A stretch of 64,000 nucleotides of DNA from Sandaracinaceae bacterium (GTDB lineage: Bacteria > Myxococcota_A > Polyangia > Polyangiales > Houyiibacteriaceae): positions 248,001-312,000 of the forward strand of contig JACKEJ010000005.1 of assembly GCA_020633055.1 (NCBI GenBank), in the 5' to 3' direction. The notes beneath the pieces were generated by a model. It saw only the letters and a program-made list of their open reading frames with translations, was not told the origin of the DNA and did no database searches. Each line of letters begins with the position of its first letter. Position 1 is the first letter of the stretch. The translations under genes were made by a program, and so were the position numbers. This document shows positions 44,867 through 54,578 of this stretch, piece after piece.

Positions 44867-45414
44867 CCGCGCCTCCGCCCCCAGAGGACGCGCCCGACCG
44901 TCGCCAAGAGACCGACGGCGAGGATGATGGTCATCACCCACGCGCTGGGCAGCAAGGATCCAGCCGTGAAGTCCGTCAGACCGAAGCCCCGCGTGAATTG
45001 CGCATAGGTCCCCACGACGGAAAGGCGCTCGCGCCACCCGAGCGCCAACGCCGCGGTCGCGACGAGGGATGCGACGAGCAGCGCACCGCTGACGGCGTCC
45101 CGCTGCGCGCGCGCCAGGGAGGCGCCGGCAGCGAACCCGAGCAGGCCGACCCCCACCAAAATCACGAAGCCCACCAGGGCGAGGGCGGATGGAATGCGCT
45201 GCACGTCGACGGTGTAGAGCAGGAACCAGTCTCCGTAGAGAACGTAGAAGTAGATGCCCACAGGCACTACGAGCAAGGTCGCGTAGAGGACCAGCGCCAT
45301 GGCGCTGGTCGTGAGCAGCACAGGGCGCGGTGAGACGCGGATCTCGGACCGACCAGCCAGCGCGAGCGCGACGCCGGCCGCGAAGACGAAGCAGAGGAGC
45401 GACGGAAGGGGCAC
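44863..45414 (-). CDS. Integral membrane protein of unknown function
   Basis: I do not recognise a family. The 183-residue product from GTG 45414 has about five hydrophobic helices: SLLCFVFAAGVALALA, VLLTTSAMALVLYATLLVVPVGIYFYVLYG, LALVGFVILVGVGLLGFAAGASLA, GALLVASLVATAALALG and SAWVMTIILAVGLLATVGRVL. A Phe/Thr-rich loop (YAQFTRGFGLTDFTAGS) precedes the last helix. There are few charged residues apart from the tail RRRG. It is the first gene of an envelope operon with the DUF4398 lipoprotein and the OmpA lipoprotein, coupled through GTGA overlaps. The start could be elsewhere; no ATG fits. Confidence 0.6.
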   Translation of the reverse strand: MPLPSLLCFVFAAGVALALAGRSEIRVSPRPVLLTTSAMALVLYATLLVVPVGIYFYVLYGDWFLLYTVDVQRIPSALALVGFVILVGVGLLGFAAGASLARAQRDAVSGALLVASLVATAALALGWRERLSVVGTYAQFTRGFGLTDFTAGSLLPSAWVMTIILAVGLLATVGRVLWGRRRG

Positions 45415-45647
45415 GCCCCGAGCTAACGCGATGCGGGGCGTTCCCGCAAGTGGCGAGTCGTGCGCCCGGCGCCCCCCCTCCCCGCCGCCACCCACTTCGG
45501 CCCCCCTCCCGGGCGTGAGCGACGCGGAGGGAGCGGCAGGCGTGTGGGGGGGACCGGAGGACGGCGGGCCATCGCCGAGACCCGTTCGAGAAGCGCCGTG
45601 GAAGCGGGGCTTGCGGGCACGCCGCGTGCTTTCCATGATGGCGGTCC

Positions 45648-47018
45648 ATGCTGCCCCTCCGTCCCTCCCACCCAGGTCGCACCGGAGTCCGCCTCGACCG
45701 CGTCATCGCCCGTTGCGCCGCGGCTCTCGGCGCGCTCGGAATGACCTGGCTGCTGGCGTCGCACGCCGACGCCTCGTTCCTCGACGAGATCTCGGAACGC
45801 TACCGGGCCGCGCTGTCCGAGGGACGCTATGGGCCAGCGCTCGGAATGACCTACGTGGCTGGCCTGCTCACCGCGCTGACCCCGTGCGTCTACCCCATGA
45901 TCGCCATTACGGTGAGCATCTTCGGGGCGCGCCAGAGCACCTCGCGTTGGCGCTCGGCGGGCCTCTCCAGCGCCTACGTGCTGGGCATCGCGGCGCTGCT
46001 CACGCCGCTGGGGGTGCTCTCTGCGCTCGCGGGTTCGCTGTTCGGCGCGTGGACGGGCAACCCGTGGGTGATGGTGCCCATGTCCGTGCTGTTCCTGGCC
46101 ATGGGCGCGAGTATGTTCGGGGCGTTCGACCTGGCGCTCCCCAGCAGCGTCCAGACGCGTCTCTCGCAGTCGGGCGGCGTGGGCTTCAAGGGTGCGTTCG
46201 TCATGGGGCTGGTCAGCGGCCTCATCGCCGCGCCGTGCGCAGGGCCCGTCATCAGCGCGCTCTTGGCGTACGTGAGCACCACCCGCGACGCCACGTTCGG
46301 TGCGCTCAGCATGTTCTCGTACTCGCTGGGGCTCGGCACGCTGTTCTTCGTGGTGGGGACGTTCGCGCTGTCCTTGCCCAAGACGGGCCGCTGGGTGGAC
46401 GCGGTGAAGAGCCTGTTCGGCCTCGTGATGGTCGTGATGTCCCTGTACTTCGTGCGCGACATCCTGCGACTCCCCGCTGCCGTCACCCGCGACGTGCGCT
46501 GGCTCCAGACGGGGCTCGCCCTGGTGCCCGTGGGGCTCCTGCTGGGCGCGGTGCACCTGTCGTTCAAGGAGGGCGCGTGGCACCAGCGCGCCCGCAAGGG
46601 GGTGGGGGTGCTGCTGGTGGTGACGGGGGTGTTCGCGCTCATCCGCCATCAAGAGGCGTTGCCAGAGGGTGCTCAGATCGCGTGGGAGACGGACCTGACC
46701 GCGGCGCGCGCGCGAGCCACCGAGTCGGGCATGCCCATGCTCGTCGATTTCGGCGCCGACTGGTGCTCGGCCTGCCGAGAGCTGGACCACATGGCGCTCA
46801 CGGACGCGCGCGTGGTGTCGGAGGCGCGTCGCTTCGTCACCGTTCGGGTGGACTTGTCAGACGCGGGTGACGACGTGGCGCAAGGTCACCTGCGCAGCTA
46901 TGGGCAGTCGGGCCTGCCCTTCGTCGTGATGCACCACACGGATGGGTCCGAGGGCCAGCGCATCACCGCGCCGATGCGCGCCGAGGCGTTCTTGGCGCTC
47001 ATGCGGGCGGTGCGTTGA
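45648..47018 (+). CDS. dsbD: DsbD-type thiol:disulfide interchange protein lacking the alpha domain
   Basis: A 456-residue electron conduit carrying reducing equivalents from cytoplasmic thioredoxin across the inner membrane. The beta domain has the two conserved membrane Cys: Cys80 in ALTPCVYPM and Cys197 in AAPCAGPV, within eight helices. The C-terminal gamma domain is thioredoxin-like, with DWCSACRELD (Cys373, Cys376). The periplasmic alpha domain of E. coli DsbD is absent; only a signal-like helix and a short loop (residues 1-60) precede the membrane domain, so the acceptor must be a separate protein (cytochrome maturation or another thioredoxin). ATG 45648. Confidence 0.9.
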   Translation: MLPLRPSHPGRTGVRLDRVIARCAAALGALGMTWLLASHADASFLDEISERYRAALSEGRYGPALGMTYVAGLLTALTPCVYPMIAITVSIFGARQSTSRWRSAGLSSAYVLGIAALLTPLGVLSALAGSLFGAWTGNPWVMVPMSVLFLAMGASMFGAFDLALPSSVQTRLSQSGGVGFKGAFVMGLVSGLIAAPCAGPVISALLAYVSTTRDATFGALSMFSYSLGLGTLFFVVGTFALSLPKTGRWVDAVKSLFGLVMVVMSLYFVRDILRLPAAVTRDVRWLQTGLALVPVGLLLGAVHLSFKEGAWHQRARKGVGVLLVVTGVFALIRHQEALPEGAQIAWETDLTAARARATESGMPMLVDFGADWCSACRELDHMALTDARVVSEARRFVTVRVDLSDAGDDVAQGHLRSYGQSGLPFVVMHHTDGSEGQRITAPMRAEAFLALMRAVR

Positions 47019-47061
47019 CGGTAGCGAAGGTGGCCACGAGCGGGCATCCTCTCGCTCCATC

Positions 47062-48009
47062 ATGATCGATCCCGCGAACACGTACGTCATCGCCAACCCA
47101 CACGGCCGGGGTGGCTGGGTCGGCCTGAATTGGCATCGCCTCAGCGCCGAGATCCGCGCCGAGCTCGGGGACGGCGTGCGGTTCCTGCAGACCCAGAGCA
47201 TCGGAGACGGGGTGCGCTGCGCGCGCGAGGCCATCGACGCAGGCGCGACCACACTGGTGTCGTTCGGTGGAGACGGGACGCACAGCGAGATCACGGACGG
47301 CATCATGCGCGCAGGCGCGGGGACTGGCGTGTCGCTGGGCATCTTGCACGCAGGAACGGGGGGCGACTTTCGCCGCATGCTCACCAACACCGAGGACCTG
47401 AGCGCGGCCTGCCGCAGCATCGCGCGCACGGAGCCCGTCACGGTCGACTGCGGGTGGGTGGAGTACGTCACCGAGGGAGGCGAAGCTCGTGGGCGTCACT
47501 TCTTGAACATCGCGTCCTTGGGCATCGGCGGGCTGGTGGACCGCTTCGTAAACGAATCCAAGCACCGCTTGCGCGGTGGCCCCGCGTACGCCCTGGCGAC
47601 GCTGCGCGCCAACTCGGTGTACCAGCCAGCGGAGGTGGAGCTCGAGGTGGACGGAGAGCCGCTCGGCGTCTTCCGCATCTCGAACATCTGCGTGTGCAAC
47701 GGGCGTTGGGCCGGCGGCGGGATGATGTTCGCCCCCGACGCACGGCTGACCGACGGCCTGCTGGACGTGGTGGTGCTGGAGTCCGCGAGCACGCTGCGCT
47801 CGCTGCCCGTGATGCGCGGGCTCTACAAGGGCACGCACACCCGCTCGAAGCTGGTACGTGTGTTCCAGGGGCAACGCGTGAAGGTCACGCCGCAGCGACA
47901 CACGGCGTACATGGACATCGACGGCGAGGCCCCGGGTATCGCGCCTGCCTCGTTCCAAGTGCGTGCGGGCGCCCTGCGCGTGCACGGCGTGCGCCCGGAG
48001 TTCCTCTGA
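47062..48009 (+). CDS. Diacylglycerol/lipid kinase-family protein (DAGK catalytic domain)
   Basis: A 315-residue lipid kinase-like enzyme. The nucleotide-binding motif GGDGTHSE is at residues 69-76 (family GGDGT(l/i)NE), the ILHAGTGGDFRRML segment corresponds to the GTgNDFaR loop, and the C-terminal lobe has NGRWAGGGMMFAPDARLTDGLLDVVVLE and the YMDIDGE Asp-Gly-Glu, all typical of YegS/DgkB relatives. It would phosphorylate diacylglycerol or another polyol lipid to recycle phosphatidate. It could equally be a sphingolipid-type kinase. ATG 47062; the gap of 43 bp from dsbD shows no terminator. Confidence 0.88.
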   Translation: MIDPANTYVIANPHGRGGWVGLNWHRLSAEIRAELGDGVRFLQTQSIGDGVRCAREAIDAGATTLVSFGGDGTHSEITDGIMRAGAGTGVSLGILHAGTGGDFRRMLTNTEDLSAACRSIARTEPVTVDCGWVEYVTEGGEARGRHFLNIASLGIGGLVDRFVNESKHRLRGGPAYALATLRANSVYQPAEVELEVDGEPLGVFRISNICVCNGRWAGGGMMFAPDARLTDGLLDVVVLESASTLRSLPVMRGLYKGTHTRSKLVRVFQGQRVKVTPQRHTAYMDIDGEAPGIAPASFQVRAGALRVHGVRPEFL

Positions 48010-48010
48010 A

Positions 48011-48469
48011 ATGCCACGGCGTTGGTCGATCGCGCGCGTGAGCGGCGCGCTGCTGGCGGTCGCACTCGTTGGCTGCCTACACGGCAACAACGCACCGAGC
48101 GGGCGGGCCGAGCTGCGGGTCAGGAGCAGCCCGGAGGGGTTCCTCGTGAGCTGGCCGATGGGTGAGGTCGTGGAGGTCCAGGTTGGACGCTGCGCCGCGG
48201 CCTGTCAGGAGACCGAGCCGTTCGATCCGACCTCCGAGTTCTCCGAGGAGATCCCCGCGCCCGAGTTCGCGGACCTTGCATGGCACGTGACCATTCCGAC
48301 CGGCGCGGCAGCGCCGCTGCGCCTCGGGGTGTCGCCCCCGAGCGCGACCGTGCTGGTGCCGTTCACCGAACCGACGCTCGACGATGGCGCTTGGGCGGTG
48401 TTCGTCGTGCTCGAGACGCCGCGCGGGGACACGGTGCTGGTCCAGACGGGCGTGGCACGGCTGAACTGA
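48011..48469 (+). CDS. Small lipoprotein of unknown function
   Basis: A 152-residue lipoprotein with a signal peptide ending in ALVGCLHG (lipobox, Cys22). The mature part is beta-rich, with repeated Val-X-Val patterns and Pro-Thr loops, and an acidic middle (TSEFSEEIPAPEF). No family is recognised. ATG 48011 follows the kinase gene's stop by 1 nt, so the two are likely co-translated. A role at the envelope is all that can be said. Confidence 0.72.
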   Translation: MPRRWSIARVSGALLAVALVGCLHGNNAPSGRAELRVRSSPEGFLVSWPMGEVVEVQVGRCAAACQETEPFDPTSEFSEEIPAPEFADLAWHVTIPTGAAAPLRLGVSPPSATVLVPFTEPTLDDGAWAVFVVLETPRGDTVLVQTGVARLN

Positions 48470-48477
48470 GCGAAGCG

Positions 48478-49377
48478 TCAGTGCATGGGAAAGCCTGCGT
48501 TGCGCAGCAGGGCACGCAGGCACGCGTCCGCGTGGTCGCGGACGAACGCCAGGTCGCGGGCGGGGTCGTAGCAGCTCCCTCGCGAGGCGGCGTACGCCGC
48601 GCGCAGCAGCCGGATGGTGCCGAGGTGATCGCCCGCCACGCAAGCCGCGCGCGCCGCCAGCCCGAGCCACAGCACACGTCCCTCGGTGTCCGAGCGCAGG
48701 GAGCGCTCCTCGACCACGCGCGCCGACACCAAGCCCTCCTCGGCCATGCCGATGGCCTCGGGCGTGGCGCCATCGAGCGTGGCGAAGTGGAACACGACTT
48801 CGGCCGTGACCCCGAGCTGCATCAAGATCCGCAGCGTGTAGCGCACGCGCTCCTGGTACACCTCGCACGGCGTGAAGCGCTGGAGCCGGCGCCAGCTCAG
48901 CTCGGAGGGGTCCTGCGCGAACGCCGTCACAGCCCGTGCCCAGCCGCTCGGCGCGAGCGAGACCTCCGCCAAGAGCGTCTCGAGCTCCTGTCGGTCCCGC
49001 TGCTCGTTCGCGTCCAGGAGCGCGATGGCCATGCTGACAGCGCGGGCGCTGTGCCCGTTCTGGACCAGCAGGCGCAGGTACTCGACATGGGATCCGCCCG
49101 CGAGCCAGCGCTCCCGCGCCTCGCGGAGCAGCGCCTCCGGCATCCCGAGACAGGCGTCGATGGTGTCGCGCAGGGTCATCAGCGAGCTGCGTTCGCGCGT
49201 CAAAGGGTGACTGTGGTGCAGCGGCACAGGCAGGGTGCGCAGCTGACGCTCCAGCTCGTCGCGGAGCGCGTCGAGGTGCTCACGGGCACTCCGCGCGAGG
49301 AGGGAACGCACGAGTCTGACCTCGCCGCACGCTACGCGGCTCATCAGGTGGTCCAAGTCTGCGTTGGGCTGGTCCAC
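48478..49377 (-). CDS. Conserved-looking hypothetical protein, alpha-helical
   Basis: I do not recognise it. The 299-residue product from GTG 49377 is soluble, without signal peptide or transmembrane helix. It is Leu/Ala/Arg/Glu-rich and appears wholly helical (ALLREARERWLAG, YLRLLVQNGHSARAVSMAIALLDANEQRDRQELETLLAEV, GLAARAACVAGDHLGTIRLLRAAYAAS), which suggests tandem TPR- or HEAT-like repeats. It is convergent with the preceding lipoprotein gene (8-bp gap) and divergent from the ligase-GalT gene. The first codon is uncertain because the upstream region stays open. Confidence 0.6.
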   Translation of the reverse strand: MDQPNADLDHLMSRVACGEVRLVRSLLARSAREHLDALRDELERQLRTLPVPLHHSHPLTRERSSLMTLRDTIDACLGMPEALLREARERWLAGGSHVEYLRLLVQNGHSARAVSMAIALLDANEQRDRQELETLLAEVSLAPSGWARAVTAFAQDPSELSWRRLQRFTPCEVYQERVRYTLRILMQLGVTAEVVFHFATLDGATPEAIGMAEEGLVSARVVEERSLRSDTEGRVLWLGLAARAACVAGDHLGTIRLLRAAYAASRGSCYDPARDLAFVRDHADACLRALLRNAGFPMH

Positions 49378-49546
49378 GGCTCGACTATACGCCAATCGGC
49401 CCACACGGATCGAGAGGTTAGGGCGTCGATGTGTCGACGTGCGCCGGGGATGTCCTGGTGGTCGCTCCCGCGAGCCAAGGCCCGAGCCGTCCGTGGCGCT
49501 GCCGCGTCGTCGGCCTCGAGGCGACCAGGGCCGGGACGCGTGGTAC

Positions 49547-52129
49547 ATGCCGCCGGTGTCCATGTTGCTCCCCCGCCTGATGGAACCCGACGACGCCGAC
49601 GCCTTGCGCATCGACGACGTCACACTGAGCTACCGCGCCCTCCGCGCTCGCGTCGACGCGCACCTCGCGCGTCTCGAAGCGGCGGACGTGCGTACAGGCG
49701 ACCGCGTGGGCGTGTTCACCCACGCGAGCATGGAGGTCGCCGCCGCCTTGCTGGCGCAGCTCACGCACGGGGTGGTCTCCGTGCCGCTCAACCCGGCGCT
49801 CGGCGCGCGGGAGCTGGAGCACGTCCTGCGTGACGCCGCGCCGCGCAGGGTGTTCGTCGACGAGGCGCACGCCGAGGGGCTCCGCGCGGCGACGCCGCTG
49901 CCGGGGCTGCACGAGGAGCTCCAGCTGCTGCGAGGGAGCGACCTGCCACACGCCACGTCGGAGGGGGCGCTCACGCCGCGCCCCGTCGCGGACGACGTGG
50001 CCCTGATCCTCTACACCTCGGGGACTACTGGAGCGCCGAAGGGGGCGCAGCTGAGCAGCCGCAACCTGGCCGCCAACCTCGACGCGCTCGCCCAGACGTG
50101 GGGATGGTGCGCGGAAGACGTCGTCGTGCACGCGCTGCCGCTGTTCCACGTCCACGGTTTGGTGTTGGGGCTGCTGGGCGCGCTGCGGGTGGGTGGCGCC
50201 CTGCATCACGTGTCGCGCTTCACGCCGCTCGCTCTGAGCGCCGCGTTGAGCGAGGCGCCGGCGGGCAGAGGCGTGCTCTTCGCGGTGCCCACGATGTACC
50301 ACCGTCTGCTGGACGCGGCGGACGCGGGTGGTCCGAACGCGGCCGTCATCGCCGACGCGCTGCGGCGCGCGCGCCTGCTCGTCTCGGGCTCCGCCGGGCT
50401 CTCGACGCGCGAGCACCGCCGCGTCGAAGCGCTGAGCGGGCGCGGCGTACACGAGCGCTACGGCTTGACGGAGACGCTCATCAACTGCGCGGTACCCGCC
50501 GACGGGCCGCCCCGTCCTGGGTACGTCGGGCCGCCGCTCCCCACCGTCGCGCTGCGCCGCGTCGACGAAGCGCGCCGACCGCTGCCCCCGAGCGCCGACG
50601 ACGACAGCACGCTGGGCGAGATCGCGGTGCGCGGACCGAGCGTGTTCCTCGGCTATCTCGACCGCCCCGATGCGACGCGCGAGGTGCTCGACGACGACGG
50701 CTGGTTCTACACGGGGGACCTGGCGACGCGGACCCCCGACGGGGCCCTGCGTATCGTGGGGAGGCGCAGCACGGACCTGATCAAGACGGGTGGCTACAAG
50801 GTGGGCGCTGGTGAGATCGAGGCTGCCCTGCTGGAGCACCCCGCAGTGGCCGAGGTGGCCGCCGTGGGCGTGCCGGACGAGGACCTGGGCGAGCGCATCG
50901 TGGCGTTCGTCGTGCCGCGCGCGGGGGTCGCCGTGGAGGTGGACGCGCTACGCACGCACTGCGCCACGCTCCTGACCCGCCACAAGCAGCCCCGCGCGTT
51001 CGAGTTGGTCGAGAGCTTGCCGCGCAACGCGATGGGCAAGGTGCAGAAGCGCCGCTTGCTCGAGGGGCGGGAGCCGCCCGTCCGCGCCCCAGCGGCCCCC
51101 GCGAGCACGGCGAGCACGGCACCCGAGGTGCGTGTCGACCGCTTCACGGGCTACCCCGTGATCGTGTCCTCCGTGCGCGCGAAGATTCGGCACGGGCGCG
51201 ACCCCGGCGCGGGTCTGCCGCAGCCCGCTGGGCCCTGCCCTTTCTGCCCGGGCGCCGAGGACCACACCGAGCCCACCGTGGTGCGCGTGCCGGCCGACCC
51301 GACGCAGCCGTGGCGCGTGCGCTTCGTCCCCAACCTCTACCCATGGGTGTTCGAGTCGCTCGAGGGCGCGACCTTCGCGCCTCCTGCCGGCGGTCTCGCC
51401 GCGCCAGCGCTGGGGGTGCACGACGTGGTCATCGAGCACCCCGAGCACGCGCTGGACCTGGTGGACTACGACGAAGCGCACATGACGCTGCTGCTCACGG
51501 CCCTGCGTGACCGGATGCGTGTGCTGGAGCAGACTCCCGGTGTCGTGAGCGTCAGCCTGTTCCGCAACCGCGGGCGACGGGCGGGCAGCTCGCAGCCGCA
51601 CCCCCACGCACAGATGATCGGGGCGAGCGTCGCCGGTCCCACCCAAGCCGCGCGCCGCGCGCGCGCCTACGAGCACTTCGTGGAGACCGGGACCAACATC
51701 CTCGCCGCGCACATCGCGAGCGAGCGCGAAGCCGCCGTCCGCGTGCTGCTCGACGATGGCGAGTGGTTCGCGTCGTGCCCCTTCGCACCCCGCCACCCGT
51801 ACGAGGTGCTGGTGGCGCCGACGACCGCAGGCAACGCTCCACCGGCGCCCTTCTCGGCGCTCGACGACGGCGCCCTGCGCGCGCTGGGCGGCCACCTGCA
51901 GCGGCTCGCGCGCGCCGCGCTGCAGGCATCGGGCAAGACCGACTACAACCTCGTCTGGCACCAGCTGCCGGTCGCGGAGCGAGAGGCAGCGCACGCCTAC
52001 TTCGCGATCGAGATCGCCCCACGCGGCGGCGGCGGTGCGGGCTTCGAGCTGAGTACGGGGCTCGCGATGAGCTCGACGCCTCCCGAGGTCACGGCCGCGC
52101 GCATCCGTGCGGCGCTCGAAAACCCATGA
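49547..52129 (+). CDS. Fusion: MatB-like acyl-CoA synthetase (ANL) + GalT-type nucleotidylyltransferase
   Basis: An 860-residue bifunctional protein in one uninterrupted frame. Residues 1-505 are an adenylate-forming ligase resembling malonyl-CoA synthetase: P-loop YTSGTTGAPKG (156-166), LPLFHVHGL, ERYGLTE motif, GWFYTGDLATR, GRRSTDLIKTGGYKVGAGEIE and the catalytic Lys498 in NAMGKVQKRRL. A Pro/Ala/Thr linker (about 508-525) leads to residues 526-860, a galactose-1-phosphate uridylyltransferase-like (HIT superfamily) domain. It has the zinc Cys pair CPFC (564-567), the nucleotidyl-accepting H685-P-H687-A-Q689, and NLYPWVFE. The Gln (HPHxQ) favours a GalT-like transferase over Ap4A phosphorylase. 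Starts ATG 49547 or 49562. It heads the NAD salvage operon (ATGA overlap with pncB). I know of no described example of this fusion. Confidence 0.85.
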   Translation: MPPVSMLLPRLMEPDDADALRIDDVTLSYRALRARVDAHLARLEAADVRTGDRVGVFTHASMEVAAALLAQLTHGVVSVPLNPALGARELEHVLRDAAPRRVFVDEAHAEGLRAATPLPGLHEELQLLRGSDLPHATSEGALTPRPVADDVALILYTSGTTGAPKGAQLSSRNLAANLDALAQTWGWCAEDVVVHALPLFHVHGLVLGLLGALRVGGALHHVSRFTPLALSAALSEAPAGRGVLFAVPTMYHRLLDAADAGGPNAAVIADALRRARLLVSGSAGLSTREHRRVEALSGRGVHERYGLTETLINCAVPADGPPRPGYVGPPLPTVALRRVDEARRPLPPSADDDSTLGEIAVRGPSVFLGYLDRPDATREVLDDDGWFYTGDLATRTPDGALRIVGRRSTDLIKTGGYKVGAGEIEAALLEHPAVAEVAAVGVPDEDLGERIVAFVVPRAGVAVEVDALRTHCATLLTRHKQPRAFELVESLPRNAMGKVQKRRLLEGREPPVRAPAAPASTASTAPEVRVDRFTGYPVIVSSVRAKIRHGRDPGAGLPQPAGPCPFCPGAEDHTEPTVVRVPADPTQPWRVRFVPNLYPWVFESLEGATFAPPAGGLAAPALGVHDVVIEHPEHALDLVDYDEAHMTLLLTALRDRMRVLEQTPGVVSVSLFRNRGRRAGSSQPHPHAQMIGASVAGPTQAARRARAYEHFVETGTNILAAHIASEREAAVRVLLDDGEWFASCPFAPRHPYEVLVAPTTAGNAPPAPFSALDDGALRALGGHLQRLARAALQASGKTDYNLVWHQLPVAEREAAHAYFAIEIAPRGGGGAGFELSTGLAMSSTPPEVTAARIRAALENP

Positions 52130-53627
52130 CCGTCGCGGACGCTTCGTGTACGACACGAGCGATGTCCGCACTGTCGCCGCTGCTCACCGACCTGTATCAG
52201 CTGACCATGGCGCTCGGGTACTTCCGCGCCGGGATCGCGCAGCGCGAGTCGTGCTTCCACCTGCACTTCCGGCGCTGCCCCTTCGAGGGCGGCTACGCGA
52301 TCGCCGCAGGCCTCGAGCAGGCGCTCGACTTCCTCGAGGCGCTGCGCTTCAGCGAGGCCGAGTGCGCCTACCTCGCGACGCTGCTGGACGCGCAGAAGCA
52401 ACGCCTCTTCCCCGACGACTTCCTGCAGTTCCTGCGCGACACCCCCAGCGGGCTCGAGGTGGACGCCATCCCGGAAGGGACGGCGGTGTTCCCGCACGAG
52501 CCGCTGCTGCGCGTGAGCGGCCCGCTCTACCAAGCCCAGCTGGTGGAGACGGCGCTGCTCACCATCGTGAACTTCCAGACGCTCGTGGCCACCAAGGCCT
52601 CGCGCGTCGCGCACGTCGCGGGCGCCCGGCCCGTCGTCGAGTTTGGGCTGCGGCGCGCCCAGGGAGTGGATGGCGGGCTGGCGGTGAGCCGCGCGGCGTA
52701 CCTCGGGGGCTGCACGGGCACCAGCAACGTGCTGGCCGGCATGCGCTACGGCGTGCCCGTCACCGGCACCCACGCGCACAGCTGGGTCATGGCCTTCCCG
52801 GACGAGCGCACGGCGTTCGAGGCCTACGCCGACGCCATGCCGGGCAACTGCATCTTCCTGGTGGACACCTACGACACGCACACCGGCGTCGGCATCGCCA
52901 TCGAGGTCGGTCGCCAACTCGAGGCGCGTGGCAACCGGCTGAACGGCGTGCGCTTGGACTCGGGGGACCTCACGGCGCTGTCCAAGGACGCGCGCGCGCA
53001 GCTGGACGCAGCGGGCATGTCGGACGCCAAGGTGGTGGCCAGCAACGACCTCGACGAGTACCGCATCGACGCGCTCCAGCGGGAAGGCGCCACGATCGAC
53101 ATCTACGGCGTGGGGACGCGGCTATCGACCTGCTACGACCAGCCCGCGCTGGGCGGGGTGTACAAGCTCGCGGCGCTGGCGGACGAACACGGCGTGCTCA
53201 CGCCGCGCATCAAGCTCAGCGAGCAAGCCATCAAGGTCTCGCTGCCCGGGCGCCTGCTGGCCAAGCGCATGTACGATGGTGAGGTGCCCGTGGGGGACGT
53301 GCTGCTGGACCTCGACCACAGCGCTGGGGCGCAGGACGAAAGCGCGCCCCTCGCGCTGTGCTCGCTCGCGACGGGAGAGCCCGTGGCCACCCCAGAGCAC
53401 ACGCGTATCGAGAGCCTCTCCGTGCCAGTGATGCGGGCGGGCCAGCGGGTCGCGGCGTCACCGGCCCTCGCCGACGTCCGCGCGCGCGCAAAGCGTGAGC
53501 TGGCCGGGCTGCCCGCCGCGCTCAAGGCCCTCACGAGCACGGGCGAGTATCCCGTGTACCTGGACGCTCACGTCGCGCAGTCGCGCAGCACGCTGATGTC
53601 CGAGCGCCGCAGCACGGAGGCCGTGTC

Positions 53628-53631
<4 letters not shown>
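52126..53631 (+). CDS. pncB: Nicotinate phosphoribosyltransferase
   Basis: First enzyme of Preiss-Handler salvage: nicotinate + PRPP (+ ATP) to nicotinate mononucleotide. The 501-residue protein shows LTDLYQLTMALGYFRAG (N-terminal fold), GLRRAQGVDGGLAVSRAAYLGGC, GTHAHSWVMAFPDERTAFEAY with the catalytic-region His, VDTYDTHTGV, RLDSGDLTALS (PRPP-binding) and YGVGTRLSTC. ATG 52126 overlaps the fusion gene's stop (ATGA); ATG 52162 gives the same fold without 12 residues and is equally possible. Its stop overlaps prs (GTGA). It feeds the nadE and pncA reactions encoded downstream. Confidence 0.94.
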
Positions 53632-54574
<943 letters not shown>

Positions 54575-54578
<4 letters not shown>

